DNA of 64,000 nucleotides from Bacteroides sp. 43_108 (GCA_001915545.1 MNQS01000135.1:5996-69995), one strand, 5' to 3'. Shown: positions 25,591 through 35,072, counted from the stretch's first letter. Program-made: numbers and translations. Notes: generated from the letters alone by a model not told the origin.

Positions 25591-28500
25591 ATGAAAGTAG
25601 AAACTTTTATTAAAAGACCTGTACTTTCAACAGTGATTTCCATACTTATCGTTCTGATAGGTATCATATCGCTCATCACCCTGCCGGTAGAGCAATATCC
25701 TAACATTGCCCCTCCACAGGTTGTTGTTAGTGCAACATACACAGGCGCAAGTGCCAGCACAGTGCAGAAATCAGTGATAGTGCCAATAGAGGAAGCTATC
25801 AACGGTGTAGAAAACATGGACTACATGACATCTACAGCAACAAACTCAGGATCTGCCTCAATAACAGTATACTTCAAACAAGGCACAGACCCGGACATGG
25901 CGGCGGTGAACGTGCAGAACCGTGTGGCAACAGCTCAGGGTCTGCTGCCGGCAGAAGTTACTAAGATCGGTGTAACAACGTTCAAGAGACAGAATTCGAT
26001 GCTTGAAATCTTCGCTCTGTACTCTCCCGACAACACATACGATGCCACATTCATCTCCAACTACATGAAGATCAACCTTCAGACACAGGTTGCACGAATC
26101 CCTGGAGTCGGTGAAGCCTACACGCTGGGTAACGATTATGCCATGCGTATATGGCTCAATCCTGAAGTGATGGCTCAGTACAACCTTGTTCCATCAGACA
26201 TAACAGCTGTACTTGGAGAGCAGAACATAGAAGCATCTACCGGTGCACTCGGTGAAAACTCTGAGAACATATTCCAGTACAACCTGAACTATACAGGACG
26301 ACTCGAAGATGTTGAACAGTTTGAGAACATGGTCATCACATCTACAGAAGGAGGTGAGGTGCTCAGACTCAAGGACGTTGCAGAAATCGAGCTGGGCGCA
26401 GTTTCATATCAGATAGCAAGTGAAGTGAACGGACACCCTGGAAGCCAGTGCATCGTATTCCAGACAGCAGGTTCAAACGCAACGGAAGTTGTCAACAACA
26501 TCAACGCATTCCTTGATGAGCAGAAAGAAAATCTGCCGAAAGGTCTGGAGGTCGAGGTGCTCCAGAATGTAAACGACTTCCTCTATGCATCAATATCAGA
26601 AGTTATCAAAACACTCATCGAGGCCATAATCCTCGTAACACTGGTCGTTTATTTCTTCCTACAGGACTACAAGGCAACACTCATCCCGACCATATCGCTC
26701 GTAGTGTCCCTCGTTGGTACGTTCATAGCTATCAGTCTGGCCGGATTCTCAATCAACCTCCTTACGCTGTTCGCCTTGATTCTGGCAATCGGTGTCGTGG
26801 TCGACGATGCCATTGTCGTCGTCGAAGCCGTACAGACAAAGCTTGAAGAAGGCTATCAGTCTTCATACCTTGCAACACGAGACGCGATGAACGACGTAAC
26901 AAACGCCATCATCACATGTTCGCTTGTGTTCATGGCCGTGTTCGTACCTGTCTGCTTTACAGGAGGTACAGCAGGAATATTCTACACACAGTTCGGTATA
27001 ACGCTTGCAGTTGCCGTAGGTATTTCAGCCATCAACGCGTTGACGCTCTCGCCAGCACTCTGCGCCATTCTCATGAAACCGGCAAATGCAGAAGAAGCAA
27101 AGAAAAAATCATTCTCCAACAGAATAAGAATTGCATATAACGTTGCATTCAGCACAACTCTGGACAAATACCTGAAAGGTGTCATGTTCTTCCTTCACCG
27201 CAAGTGGCTTGTGTGGAGTTCGATTGCAATTTCGCTCGTTGCCCTCGTTGTCCTCATGAAGACAACAAAGACCGGTCTGGTTCCAAACGAAGACGTCGGC
27301 ACAATTTTCGTGAACGTCAATGCAGTTCCAGGAAGCACGCTTCATGAGACAAAAAAGATTCTCGACGAGCTGGAAGACCCTATAAAGAACAGCCCCGAAG
27401 TACAAAGCTACTCAAAGGCAGTGGGATACAGTCTTATCGGTGGTCAGAGCACTTCATTCGGTACATACATCGTAAAACTGAAGCCATGGGATGAACGTGA
27501 AGGAAATGAGCACAGCCAGAGCGCACTCGTTGCAAGGCTCAACGCTCAGTTCTCTCAGTACACAGATGCTCAAGTCATGGTGTTCGCACCAGGTATGATT
27601 CCAGGATACGGTACAGGTAACTCCATAGACCTCCACCTGCAAGACAGAACCGGCGGCGACATGAATACATTCTATGCGCAGACCATGAAATACCTGGGCG
27701 CCCTGAATGCCCGCCCGGAAATACAGGTTGCATACACAACATTCAGCATGAACTATCCGCAGTACAAGGTGGATGTAGATGCGGCTCAGTGCAAACGGGC
27801 AGGAATTTCACCATCAACAGTTCTTACTGAACTTGGAACATATTGCGGAGGCTCATACGTATCAAACATCAACAAGTATTCAAAGGTGTACAGAGTCATG
27901 CTTCAGGCAGATCCAAAGTACAGACTTGACGAGACAGCGCTGAGCAACATATACGTACGCAACTCCAACGGTGAAATGGCTCCTGTAAGCCAGTTCGTAA
28001 AGCTTGAAAGAGTTCTCGGAGCACAGGTGCTCAACCGATTCAACCTCTTCCCTTCAATACCTACCAGCATCATGACAGCCGATGGATATTCGTCAGGTCA
28101 GGCCATCAAGGCCATTGAGGAAGTTTCAAAAGAAATGCTCCCTACAGGCTACACATACGAACTCAGCGGTATATCACGAGAAGAGGCCAGCGGAAGCGGT
28201 GCAGGACTCGGTATAGTCCTTACACTCTGCGTAGTATTCATATACCTCCTTCTCAGTGCACTCTACGAAAGCTACTGGGTACCATTTGCGGTCATACTGT
28301 CCGTACCGTTCGGACTTGCAGGATCATTCCTGTTTGCAAAGGTAATGGGACTAGAAAACAACATTTACCTCCAGACCGGTATGATCATGCTTATCGGACT
28401 TCTTGCAAAGACAGCCATCCTGTTGACAGAATTCGCAACAGCAAGACGCCACAGAGGCATGAGCCTTTCATTGGCGGCATACTCGGCAGCGAAGGTTCGT

Positions 28501-28740
28501 CTGAGACCAATCCTCATGACAGCATTCACTATGATATTCGGTATGCTCCCTATGATGTTCTCCACAGGCGTAGGCGCCAACGGCAACAGCTCGCTCGGTA
28601 CCGGTGTCGTAGGAGGTATGATCATCGGAACACTGGCTCTCCTTTTCATAGTACCGGCTCTGTTCATTGCATTCGAATATATACAGGAGAAGTTCAAGCC
28701 TCTCGATTTTTCAAAACATGAAGATCTTCTAGAACAATGA
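25591..28740 (+). CDS. RND family hydrophobe/amphiphile efflux transporter (HAE1, AcrB-like)
   Basis: Proton-driven inner-membrane exporter of drugs, bile salts or other amphiphiles. The 1049 residues and 12 predicted membrane helices with two large periplasmic loops are typical. The N-terminus MKVETFIKRPVLSTVISILI is standard, and helix 4 carries the proton-relay Asp pair in GVVVDDAIVVVEAVQ. A gap of 193 bases separates it from the adaptor gene, unusually long for this operon type. The outer-membrane factor gene overlaps its last four bases. The substrate is not readable. Confidence 0.96.
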   Translation: MKVETFIKRPVLSTVISILIVLIGIISLITLPVEQYPNIAPPQVVVSATYTGASASTVQKSVIVPIEEAINGVENMDYMTSTATNSGSASITVYFKQGTDPDMAAVNVQNRVATAQGLLPAEVTKIGVTTFKRQNSMLEIFALYSPDNTYDATFISNYMKINLQTQVARIPGVGEAYTLGNDYAMRIWLNPEVMAQYNLVPSDITAVLGEQNIEASTGALGENSENIFQYNLNYTGRLEDVEQFENMVITSTEGGEVLRLKDVAEIELGAVSYQIASEVNGHPGSQCIVFQTAGSNATEVVNNINAFLDEQKENLPKGLEVEVLQNVNDFLYASISEVIKTLIEAIILVTLVVYFFLQDYKATLIPTISLVVSLVGTFIAISLAGFSINLLTLFALILAIGVVVDDAIVVVEAVQTKLEEGYQSSYLATRDAMNDVTNAIITCSLVFMAVFVPVCFTGGTAGIFYTQFGITLAVAVGISAINALTLSPALCAILMKPANAEEAKKKSFSNRIRIAYNVAFSTTLDKYLKGVMFFLHRKWLVWSSIAISLVALVVLMKTTKTGLVPNEDVGTIFVNVNAVPGSTLHETKKILDELEDPIKNSPEVQSYSKAVGYSLIGGQSTSFGTYIVKLKPWDEREGNEHSQSALVARLNAQFSQYTDAQVMVFAPGMIPGYGTGNSIDLHLQDRTGGDMNTFYAQTMKYLGALNARPEIQVAYTTFSMNYPQYKVDVDAAQCKRAGISPSTVLTELGTYCGGSYVSNINKYSKVYRVMLQADPKYRLDETALSNIYVRNSNGEMAPVSQFVKLERVLGAQVLNRFNLFPSIPTSIMTADGYSSGQAIKAIEEVSKEMLPTGYTYELSGISREEASGSGAGLGIVLTLCVVFIYLLLSALYESYWVPFAVILSVPFGLAGSFLFAKVMGLENNIYLQTGMIMLIGLLAKTAILLTEFATARRHRGMSLSLAAYSAAKVRLRPILMTAFTMIFGMLPMMFSTGVGANGNSSLGTGVVGGMIIGTLALLFIVPALFIAFEYIQEKFKPLDFSKHEDLLEQ

Positions 28741-30098
28741 AAAAACTTAAATTGACAACCATCATACTGTCGACCGCAGCTCTCAGCAGCTGCGGCCTGT
28801 ACAGCTCTTATGAACGTCCTGAAAACATAAAGACAGAAGAGCTTTGCGGCACAATCAACGAGGCAGGATATGATTCTCTGCCAAACTGGAGGGAAATGTT
28901 TCAGGATGCACACCTCCAGGTGCTGATTGACAGTGCACTGAAAAACAACTCAGACATAAGAACTGCCGATCTCAAGATACAGGAAGCTAAGGCTACACTC
29001 CACGCATCAAAACTTGCGTTCCTCCCTTCATTGTCGTTCGATCCTTCCGGCACAATCAGCAGCTGGGACTTCAACAAAGCTACAAAATCATATTCAATAC
29101 CTGTTGACGTATCATGGCAGATAGATGCATTCGGAAGCCTGCGCAATGCAAAAGAGCGTTCTAAAGCACTCTACGAGCAGAACAAGACTTCAAGACAGGC
29201 AGTACAGACAAGCCTCATAGCAAACGTGGCAAACATGTACTACACTCTGCTTATGCTCGACGAACAGCTCAAGCTGGCACAGCAGACTGCCGACAGCTGG
29301 AAAGAATATGTAGATGCTACAAAAGTGATGAAAGAGGCAGGAAGAATGAACGAAGCTTCTGTATCACAGATGGAAGGTACATACTATTCAATCTGCACAC
29401 AAGTTGAAGACATAAAAGCCTCTAGAACAGAAGTGGAGAACACTCTCTGCGCTCTGCTCGGAGAAACTCCTCACATGATAGAAAGAGGAAGCATTTACGA
29501 CTGGAAAGCACCGGTTGACTTCATTTCAGGTATTCCTGTAAGTCTTCTCGGCAACAGACCGGATGTTAAAATGGCAGAACATGCACTTGCAGCTTCATTC
29601 TATACAGTCAACCAGTCGAGAGCGGCATTCTACCCTTCTATAAACCTCTCAGGTATGGCAGGATGGACAAACTCTGGTGGCGGAATGATTGTTGATCCAG
29701 GCAAGATGCTTCTTACTGCTGTTGCCTCACTTGCACAGCCTATATTCGCACGCGGCGAAATCAACGCACAGTACAAGATTTCAAAAGCGCAGTATCAGGA
29801 GGCAGAAATACAGTTCCAGCAGACATTGCTGAACGCAGGTGCTGAAATCAACACGACACTTGCCCAGCTGCAGAACGCAAACAACAAGCGCAACCTCTAC
29901 GAAAAGCAGGTTGAATCTCTGGAACGTGCTGTAGAAAGCACAAAACTGCTTATGCAGAACAGTTCAACAACCTATCTGGAAGTGTTGACTGCCGTACAGA
30001 CACTCCTTTCGGCACAGCTTTCACAGATATCCAACTACAACGACGAAATACAGAACACCATCAGCCTGTATCAGTCACTTGGAGGCGGTGTTGAATAA
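28737..30098 (+). CDS. Outer-membrane efflux lipoprotein (TolC/OprM family)
   Basis: Forms the outer-membrane and periplasmic exit tunnel of the RND pump. It is 453 residues with lipoprotein signal MKKLKLTTIILSTAALSSCG (lipobox SSCG) and two repeated OEP domains (about residues 50-230 and 250-445) rich in helical heptads. PVDVSWQIDAFGSLRNAKER and LAQPIFARGEINAQYKISKA are recognisable family segments. Its start overlaps the pump gene's stop by four bases (ATGA), pointing to translational coupling. A terminator follows about 80 bases later. Confidence 0.94.
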   Translation: MKKLKLTTIILSTAALSSCGLYSSYERPENIKTEELCGTINEAGYDSLPNWREMFQDAHLQVLIDSALKNNSDIRTADLKIQEAKATLHASKLAFLPSLSFDPSGTISSWDFNKATKSYSIPVDVSWQIDAFGSLRNAKERSKALYEQNKTSRQAVQTSLIANVANMYYTLLMLDEQLKLAQQTADSWKEYVDATKVMKEAGRMNEASVSQMEGTYYSICTQVEDIKASRTEVENTLCALLGETPHMIERGSIYDWKAPVDFISGIPVSLLGNRPDVKMAEHALAASFYTVNQSRAAFYPSINLSGMAGWTNSGGGMIVDPGKMLLTAVASLAQPIFARGEINAQYKISKAQYQEAEIQFQQTLLNAGAEINTTLAQLQNANNKRNLYEKQVESLERAVESTKLLMQNSSTTYLEVLTAVQTLLSAQLSQISNYNDEIQNTISLYQSLGGGVE

Positions 30099-30176
30099 CA
30101 ACAAAGCATATATATCAAAAATATCAGATATATATTTATTGTCTCTATAAGAGTAACCTAATTATGGTTTTCTGAG

Positions 30177-30212
30177 GGCCATCCCTGCTGAGAAGCACGG
30201 ATGGTCTTTTTT
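30177..30212 (+). terminator. Terminator of the RND operon
   Basis: GGCCATCC and GGATGGTC pair (one G-U), loop of 14 bases, then TTTTTTGTT. Confidence 0.8.
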
Positions 30213-30326
30213 GTTATGTACACATTTTCTGGACAAAAGACTGCAACAAAATGGCAAAACGGCATGGGGCATTTGAACTTCAGAAAGATAAAAACCACAA
30301 AACCAAGATTTTTAGCACCTACAAAT

Positions 30327-30357
30327 TTTGACGCTATTAACAAAAAGTGTATCTTTG
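30327..30357 (+). promoter_or_regulatory. Promoter of rplU-rpmA
   Basis: TTTG (30327-30330), exactly 19 bases, TATCTTTG (30350-30357): a full consensus match. The leader would be about 80 bases long. Confidence 0.85.
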
Positions 30358-30370
30358 CATCCGATTTATG

Positions 30371-30417
30371 CCGACGAGGCCACAAAAAGCAAGCTACGTG
30401 ATGGCTTCGCCTCTCGG
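30371..30417 (+). promoter_or_regulatory. Stem in the rplU leader, possible autoregulatory element
   Basis: CCGA-C-GAGGC (30371-30380) pairs with GCCTC-TCGG (30409-30417), leaving one bulged C. There is no T-run, so it is not a terminator. Position in a ribosomal protein leader suggests control by a ribosomal protein; this is inference. Confidence 0.4.
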
Positions 30418-30443
30418 TCAAACCCGTTTAACAAAAAAATAAA

Positions 30444-30761
30444 ATGTACGTAATCGTAGAAATTAACGGTCAGCAGTTCAAGGCTGAAGAAGGCAAAAAA
30501 TTGTTCGTACATCACATCAAGGATGTAGACGCTCAGGCAACTGTTGAATTTGAAAAAGTATTGCTGGTTGACAACAATGGAACTGTAACAGTAGGAACTC
30601 CTACAGTAGAAGGTGCAAAGGTTGTTTGTGAAGTAATAACACCGCTTGTAAAAGGCGACAAGGTTCTTGTTTTCCACAAGAAGAGAAGAAAGGGTCACCG
30701 CAAGCTGAACGGACACCGTCAGCAGTTTACTGAATTGACAATCAAACAAGTTATTGCTTAA
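30444..30761 (+). CDS. rplU: 50S ribosomal protein L21
   Basis: A 105-residue 23S-binding protein; [20 protein letters not shown] and the ending [19 protein letters not shown] carry the L21 signature. It is preceded by a consensus promoter and a structured leader of about 80 bases and followed 22 bases later by rpmA, the usual pair. Confidence 0.97.
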   Translation: MYVIVEINGQQFKAEEGKKLFVHHIKDVDAQATVEFEKVLLVDNNGTVTVGTPTVEGAKVVCEVITPLVKGDKVLVFHKKRRKGHRKLNGHRQQFTELTIKQVIA

Positions 30762-30783
30762 CAAATTAAAAAAAGAGTAGAAA

Positions 30784-31050
30784 ATGGCACATAAGAAAGG
30801 TGTAGGTAGTTCAAAGAACGGCCGTGAGTCACACTCAAAAAGACTCGGTCTGAAGATATACGGTGGTGAGTTCGCCAAGGCTGGCAACATTATCGTACGC
30901 CAAAGAGGAACAAAGCATTACCCTGGCAAGAACACAGGTATGGGTAGTGATCACACATTGTATGCCCTTGTAGACGGAATCGTTAAGTTCACTAAGGGAC
31001 GCAAGGACAGAAGCACAGTTTCTGTTGAGCCTGTAGCTCCAGAAGCATAA
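30784..31050 (+). CDS. rpmA: 50S ribosomal protein L27
   Basis: An 88-residue protein starting [20 protein letters not shown] with [19 protein letters not shown], the L27 signature. The N-terminus begins directly with AHKKG, so there is no cleavable extension of the Firmicutes type. It forms a two-gene unit with rplU and ends at a strong terminator. Confidence 0.97.
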   Translation: MAHKKGVGSSKNGRESHSKRLGLKIYGGEFAKAGNIIVRQRGTKHYPGKNTGMGSDHTLYALVDGIVKFTKGRKDRSTVSVEPVAPEA

Positions 31051-31075
31051 ATGCTGTTACAATAGACAAAAGATA

Positions 31076-31103
31076 AAAGGTCGCATTGAAATGCGACCTT
31101 TTT
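31076..31103 (+). terminator. Terminator of rplU-rpmA
   Basis: AAAGGTCGCAT and ATGCGACCTTT pair perfectly with a four-base loop, followed by further T. Confidence 0.9.
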
Positions 31104-31185
31104 CTGTTTTTAGCAACAAATGATTCCAAACAAAAAGGAGATGCACGCTAAGCATGCACCACCCCACAATATTTTTACCGAACTA

Positions 31186-31569
31186 TTATTTCTTGATTGT
31201 ATCTGAATTCTGATTATAAGCTTTCGCTACACATTTCCAAACACCGTCGATCTTCAACAGAAGCAAATAATCGGTAAAATCAATTCTGCCTCCCCAATTC
31301 TCTTCCAAAACTCTTACTACTGCAACAGTTTCTTCAATAGACACAATGTCGATGCGTGCTTTGAAATCCGTACCGGCTCCGACCGTATCAACATTATGAT
31401 AGAACTGTTCTATAGAACCATGTTCCAACTTACCGTCCAAGAAACCGAAAAGAACAGCTTCGTCTGTAAACAGTTCTTTTGCATATCTGCTGTTGCCTTC
31501 TGCAACACTCTTCACAAACTTCATGGCAGCTTCTTCAACTGCCTTGTACTCTGAAATACTTGCTCTCAT
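31186..31569 (-). CDS. NTF2-like protein (putative lumazine-binding-like / SnoaL-type fold)
   Basis: A 127-residue soluble protein with the pattern of small NTF2-like domains: an N-terminal helix (EYKAVEEAAMKFVKSVAEGN), LFTDEAVLFGFLDGKL, and a final beta hairpin YLLLLKIDGVWKCVAKAYNQ. It has no signal peptide. Such proteins bind small hydrophobic ligands or act as minor enzymes; the ligand is unknown. It is divergent from an HxlR regulator 143 bases away, which may control it. Confidence 0.75.
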   Translation of the reverse strand: MRASISEYKAVEEAAMKFVKSVAEGNSRYAKELFTDEAVLFGFLDGKLEHGSIEQFYHNVDTVGAGTDFKARIDIVSIEETVAVVRVLEENWGGRIDFTDYLLLLKIDGVWKCVAKAYNQNSDTIKK

Positions 31570-31687
31570 AATTCAATAGATTTGTTACGCCACAAAATTA
31601 CATGGTAGATGCAGTCCATACAAGTACTGAAAAATTATTCAGATACTGAAAATTTATTCACTATACGCGTTCTTATCACGATATTTG

Positions 31688-31695
31688 TAACTTTG
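31688..31695 (+). promoter_or_regulatory. -7 box TAACTTTG of the HxlR gene
   Basis: A TAnnTTTG match 16 bases before the HxlR-type ATG. The -33 region is weak, so the assignment is tentative. Confidence 0.4.
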
Positions 31696-31711
31696 TCCAA
31701 AACGATATTTT

Positions 31712-32059
31712 ATGTACGAAAGGAAGATACCTATAGATATGGATTGCCCTTTAAGACTCACAATGAGTCTTATTGATTCCAAATGGAAATCATGCATACT
31801 CGATGAACTGCGCCACAAATCCATGCGTCCAAGCGAACTGCATAAAGCATTGCCAGAAGCCACGCCTAGGGTTCTGGACATGCAATTAAGAGAAATGGTA
31901 GAAGATGGATTGGTAGAAAAGACAGCCTTCGCTGAACAACCTCCACGTTCCGTATACTCCATCACGTCGCTCGGCATGAGCCTGATACCCATAATTGATG
32001 CCATGCTGGAATGGGGCAACAAAAACAAGGATGTGTTCGAGAAAAAATACGGAAGATAA
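31712..32059 (+). CDS. HxlR-type winged-helix transcriptional regulator
   Basis: A 115-residue protein made of a single winged-helix domain. Typical HxlR features: a Cys near the N-terminus (DMDCPLRLTMSLIDSKWKS), then LRHKSMRPSELHKALPEATP (recognition helix), LVEKTAFAEQPPRSVYSITS (wing) and a C-terminal dimer helix. The N-terminal Cys is the residue through which several HxlR proteins sense electrophiles or oxidants. It is divergent from an NTF2-like gene, its most likely target. A bidirectional terminator separates it from the GH2 gene. Confidence 0.9.
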   Translation: MYERKIPIDMDCPLRLTMSLIDSKWKSCILDELRHKSMRPSELHKALPEATPRVLDMQLREMVEDGLVEKTAFAEQPPRSVYSITSLGMSLIPIIDAMLEWGNKNKDVFEKKYGR

Positions 32060-32175
32060 ATAAGGATATATCGCAACCGTGCTAACAACACATGCTTCTG
32101 CTGTGAGAACAAACAAAAGAAAATGTTAGAATAAAAACGGAAATTTCATAAGACAAATCAGATATATAAAAAACA

Positions 32176-32209
32176 CGGCAGGATAAGCACTCGTACGCCT
32201 ATCCTGCCG
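32176..32209. terminator. Bidirectional terminator between HxlR and GH2 genes
   Basis: Perfect 10-base arms CGGCAGGATA and TATCCTGCCG. ATTTTAT follows on the plus strand and GTTTTTTAT on the minus strand. It serves two convergent genes. Confidence 0.85.
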
Positions 32210-32260
32210 ATTTTATATCAAAAAAAGAAATTCAAATAAACCTGAAATTTCTAATCTGAA

Positions 32261-34810
32261 TTATTTTGACTTGAGTTTGAGAGATGCGCTCTTCAGGCCC
32301 TTTCCACTAACTGTAAGAACTATATCACCAGGTTCTGTAGTTGTCTGAACTCCAACAACAAGAGCGCCTTTGAATGCTTTCATTGTAGGTTCTGTAAATA
32401 CTTCCAACGAAGTTGCATCGCCGTTGCATACACCACGGAAGAATCCGTTTCCTTTAACCTTGAAGTTAAGCTGATTTGATGCTTCAGGACATACAACTCC
32501 ATTCTTGTCCACTACTCTAGCTGTTACGAAAACAATGTCCTGACCATCGGCAATTATAGGTTCAGACACAGGGAAGCATGAAGGATCGTCCGTAGCACTC
32601 ATACTGCTGAGCGAAGCCGGTGCTCCTTCTACTCCGTGATCGGCAAAAAGTTCTATGTGGTGCGGTTTGCCGGCCGTACGTACAATCTGCTGTCCGGCCT
32701 CTTTTCCGTTCTCGTCATATACAACGACTTTCAGTTCACCCGGTTCGTACTTGACATCGTTCCAACGCAATCTGTAGCGGTCGAGAAGTTCAGCAGGATT
32801 CTTGCTGATCTTGCCTTGACTCTTACCGTTGACAAAAAGTTCTGCAGTCGGATAGTTCGTATAGCAATATACAGGAGTTACTTCGCCTTCACGTCCAGGC
32901 CAAGTCCAATGCGGAAGCAGATGAATTGTAGCCTGCTCCTTGTTCCAACGGCTACGGTACAGGTAATAACGGTCTTTTGGAAGTCCAGCCAAATCGAAAA
33001 TACCGAAATAACTGCTTCTTGACGGCCAGTATTCATCGTATGGCGTAGGTTCTCCAAGATAATCGAAACCAGTCCATACAAATTCGCCTATCACCCATGG
33101 CTGGTCATCCTGAAGGAACCAATCGTATTCCGGAATGTTGCTCCAGCTGCAGGCCTCAAGATCATAGCTTGAACATTGGCCATCATCGTATTTCTTCATG
33201 TTTTCCTTGACAACAGGGAATTTATAAACGCCACGTGAACTTACAGTTGATGCGGTCTCACTGCCAAGTACAAATCCCTTGTCCATCTTTTCATATACCA
33301 TCTTGTAATCACCTGTATGATAATTCAAACCTGGTATATCCAACGCATAGGCAAAACCCGTATTGATAGATGCTCCTACTCCATTTATGCCTGCTGTAAC
33401 AGGTCTCGTATCATCCAAAGAATGAACAATTTTTTTGAGCCTATATGCAATACGTCCTCCATCCTTGACTCCCTGTTCAGGAATTTCGTTACCGATACTC
33501 CACATAACGATACTAGGATGTATTCTGTAGTTCATCACGAGGTTAGTAAGGTCTTTCTCAACCCACTCATTAAAGAATCTATTGTAGCCATTACGGCATT
33601 TAGCACGCTTCCACTCATCGAAACTTTCGGCCATAACCATCATACCCAAAGAGTCGCAAAGTTCAATCTGCCACTTCGACGGCATGTTATGGCTTGTACG
33701 TATAGCGTCGCATCCCATTGATTTGAGGAGCTTTATCTGTCTTGCCAATGCAGACTTATTGACTGCAGTACCAAGCATACCAAGATCGTGGTGGAGACAT
33801 ACACCTTGGAATTTGCGTGTCTTTCCGTTCAGCATAAATCCGTTCTTCTGGTCAAAAGAGATTGTACGTATACCGAATTTCACCATCTGTTCATCAAGAA
33901 CTTTCTTAGTACCATCGTCCGCAATCTCAACAAGCGACAAATTCAGAGCATAAAGATTCGGAGTCTCTGGAGACCAAAGTCTTGCATCCGTTATTTCTAT
34001 AGACGTATTTGCTGTTCCGTTGCTAAAAACACGTGAAGAGCCGGCACCGGCCAAAATCTTGCTGGCTCTGCCACCATACTCAGTAACCTTATATTCAACA
34101 TTAAGATTCTTGCCTTTATATCCTTCAACATCGGCAAAAACATCAATAATGGCATTACCTTCACTGTCTACAGAAGCAGTCTTAACGTTTACACCCCACA
34201 CATCAAACGCAGTCTTACCTGTCATAATAAGCTTTACCGGACGGTACAAACCTGCACCTGGATACCAACGGCTGCTCTCCTTTACATTATTAAGTCTAAC
34301 GGCAAGAGTATTTTCCTTACCGTCCTTGTTTACGAAAGGTGTAACATCGATATAGAATGAATTATATCCGTATTTCCATTCACCAGCTTTCTGACCATTC
34401 ACATAAACTACAGGCTCAGCCATAGCACCATCAAAGAGCAGAACTGCACGTCCATATTCATCAGGTACTGAAAATTTTGTTCTGTACCATCCATGTCCAA
34501 TCCAAGGAAGCGATCCGGTACGTCCAGTCTTCTCTGTAGGAATCTTTTCTCCATTCTGTTCGATAGCAACAACCTGCATATCTATTTTCTTATCGAAAGG
34601 CCCGCTTACAGCCCAATCATGAGGAACGGAAACAGTTTTCCACTTAGAATCATCGAAATCAACACTAGACTGACTAGACGCATCAGTTTGTGAAAATTTC
34701 CAATTGTCTTGCAAAAGAATCTCTTTACGCACTTGTGCCAACAAAGAAGAACCGCATCCAAGCAGCATAAATGACACAAATACCGACTTAAGGCAAAAAT
34801 CTTTATTCAT
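32261..34810 (-). CDS. GH2 family beta-galactosidase-type glycoside hydrolase
   Basis: An exported retaining glycosidase, 849 residues. The N-terminal signal ends in LLAQ; LLGC within it could alternatively be a lipobox. Domain order: jelly-roll sugar-binding domain (about 30-190), immunoglobulin-like domain (about 200-310), TIM barrel (about 315-600) with acid/base Glu in MWSIGNEIPEQG and likely nucleophile Glu in VLGSETAS, then two C-terminal beta domains of the DUF4982 and GH2-C5 kinds. It resembles Bacteroidetes GH2 beta-galactosidases; exact specificity is open. No SusC/D genes lie nearby. It is driven from a repeated promoter region (34841-35039). Confidence 0.92.
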   Translation of the reverse strand: MNKDFCLKSVFVSFMLLGCGSSLLAQVRKEILLQDNWKFSQTDASSQSSVDFDDSKWKTVSVPHDWAVSGPFDKKIDMQVVAIEQNGEKIPTEKTGRTGSLPWIGHGWYRTKFSVPDEYGRAVLLFDGAMAEPVVYVNGQKAGEWKYGYNSFYIDVTPFVNKDGKENTLAVRLNNVKESSRWYPGAGLYRPVKLIMTGKTAFDVWGVNVKTASVDSEGNAIIDVFADVEGYKGKNLNVEYKVTEYGGRASKILAGAGSSRVFSNGTANTSIEITDARLWSPETPNLYALNLSLVEIADDGTKKVLDEQMVKFGIRTISFDQKNGFMLNGKTRKFQGVCLHHDLGMLGTAVNKSALARQIKLLKSMGCDAIRTSHNMPSKWQIELCDSLGMMVMAESFDEWKRAKCRNGYNRFFNEWVEKDLTNLVMNYRIHPSIVMWSIGNEIPEQGVKDGGRIAYRLKKIVHSLDDTRPVTAGINGVGASINTGFAYALDIPGLNYHTGDYKMVYEKMDKGFVLGSETASTVSSRGVYKFPVVKENMKKYDDGQCSSYDLEACSWSNIPEYDWFLQDDQPWVIGEFVWTGFDYLGEPTPYDEYWPSRSSYFGIFDLAGLPKDRYYLYRSRWNKEQATIHLLPHWTWPGREGEVTPVYCYTNYPTAELFVNGKSQGKISKNPAELLDRYRLRWNDVKYEPGELKVVVYDENGKEAGQQIVRTAGKPHHIELFADHGVEGAPASLSSMSATDDPSCFPVSEPIIADGQDIVFVTARVVDKNGVVCPEASNQLNFKVKGNGFFRGVCNGDATSLEVFTEPTMKAFKGALVVGVQTTTEPGDIVLTVSGKGLKSASLKLKSK

Positions 34811-34840
34811 GATATTAATTTAAGTGTTTAATACTAAGTG

Positions 34841-34872
34841 CAAATATAGTGAAAGGTGAGCGCAGAGACAAA
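34841..34872 (-). promoter_or_regulatory. Proximal promoter of the GH2 gene
   Basis: On the minus strand: TTTG (34869-34872), 20 bases, TATATTTG (34841-34848); the start would fall about 25 bases before the ATG. The same module recurs 84 bases upstream (34925-34956) and partly at 35009-35040. Confidence 0.8.
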
Positions 34873-34892
34873 TTGAAAACAATCGTTTTCAA
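34873..34892. promoter_or_regulatory. Operator-like palindrome, copy 1
   Basis: TTGAAAACAATCGTTTTCAA: 8-base arms in perfect inverted repeat with a four-base centre, directly upstream of the -33 box of the GH2 promoter. The position suits an activator touching RNA polymerase. Confidence 0.65.
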
Positions 34893-34956
34893 GTTGACTA
34901 TGCCGAACCGCATCCTATATTATCCAAATATAGTGAAAGGTGAGCGCAGAGACAAA

Positions 34957-34976
34957 TTGAAAACAATCGTTTTCAA
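34957..34976. promoter_or_regulatory. Operator-like palindrome, copy 2
   Basis: An identical palindrome in the second repeat unit, 84 bases (eight helical turns) from copy 1, directly upstream of the second TTTG/TATATTTG pair (34925-34956). Confidence 0.65.
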
Positions 34977-35072
34977 GTTGACTATGCCGAACCGCATCCT
35001 ATATTATCCAAATATAGCGAAAGGTGAGCGCAGAGGCAACAATAATATACAACTAGTATTGATTAAAAAGAA

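Larger units (their letters stand above)
30099..30443. other. Intergenic stretch: terminator, rplU promoter and structured leader
   Basis: It contains the terminator of the efflux operon (30177-30212), the rplU promoter (30327-30357) and a stem in the rplU leader (30371-30417). No coding sequence was seen. Confidence 0.7.
34841..35039. repeat. 84-base tandem repeat, about 2.4 copies
   Basis: Unit 1 is 34841-34924, unit 2 34925-35008, and a partial third unit 35009-35039. Units 1 and 2 look identical; the third differs at a few bases (TAGCG for TAGTG, GAGGC for GAGAC). Each full unit holds a promoter and a 20-base operator-like palindrome. Confidence 0.95.
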
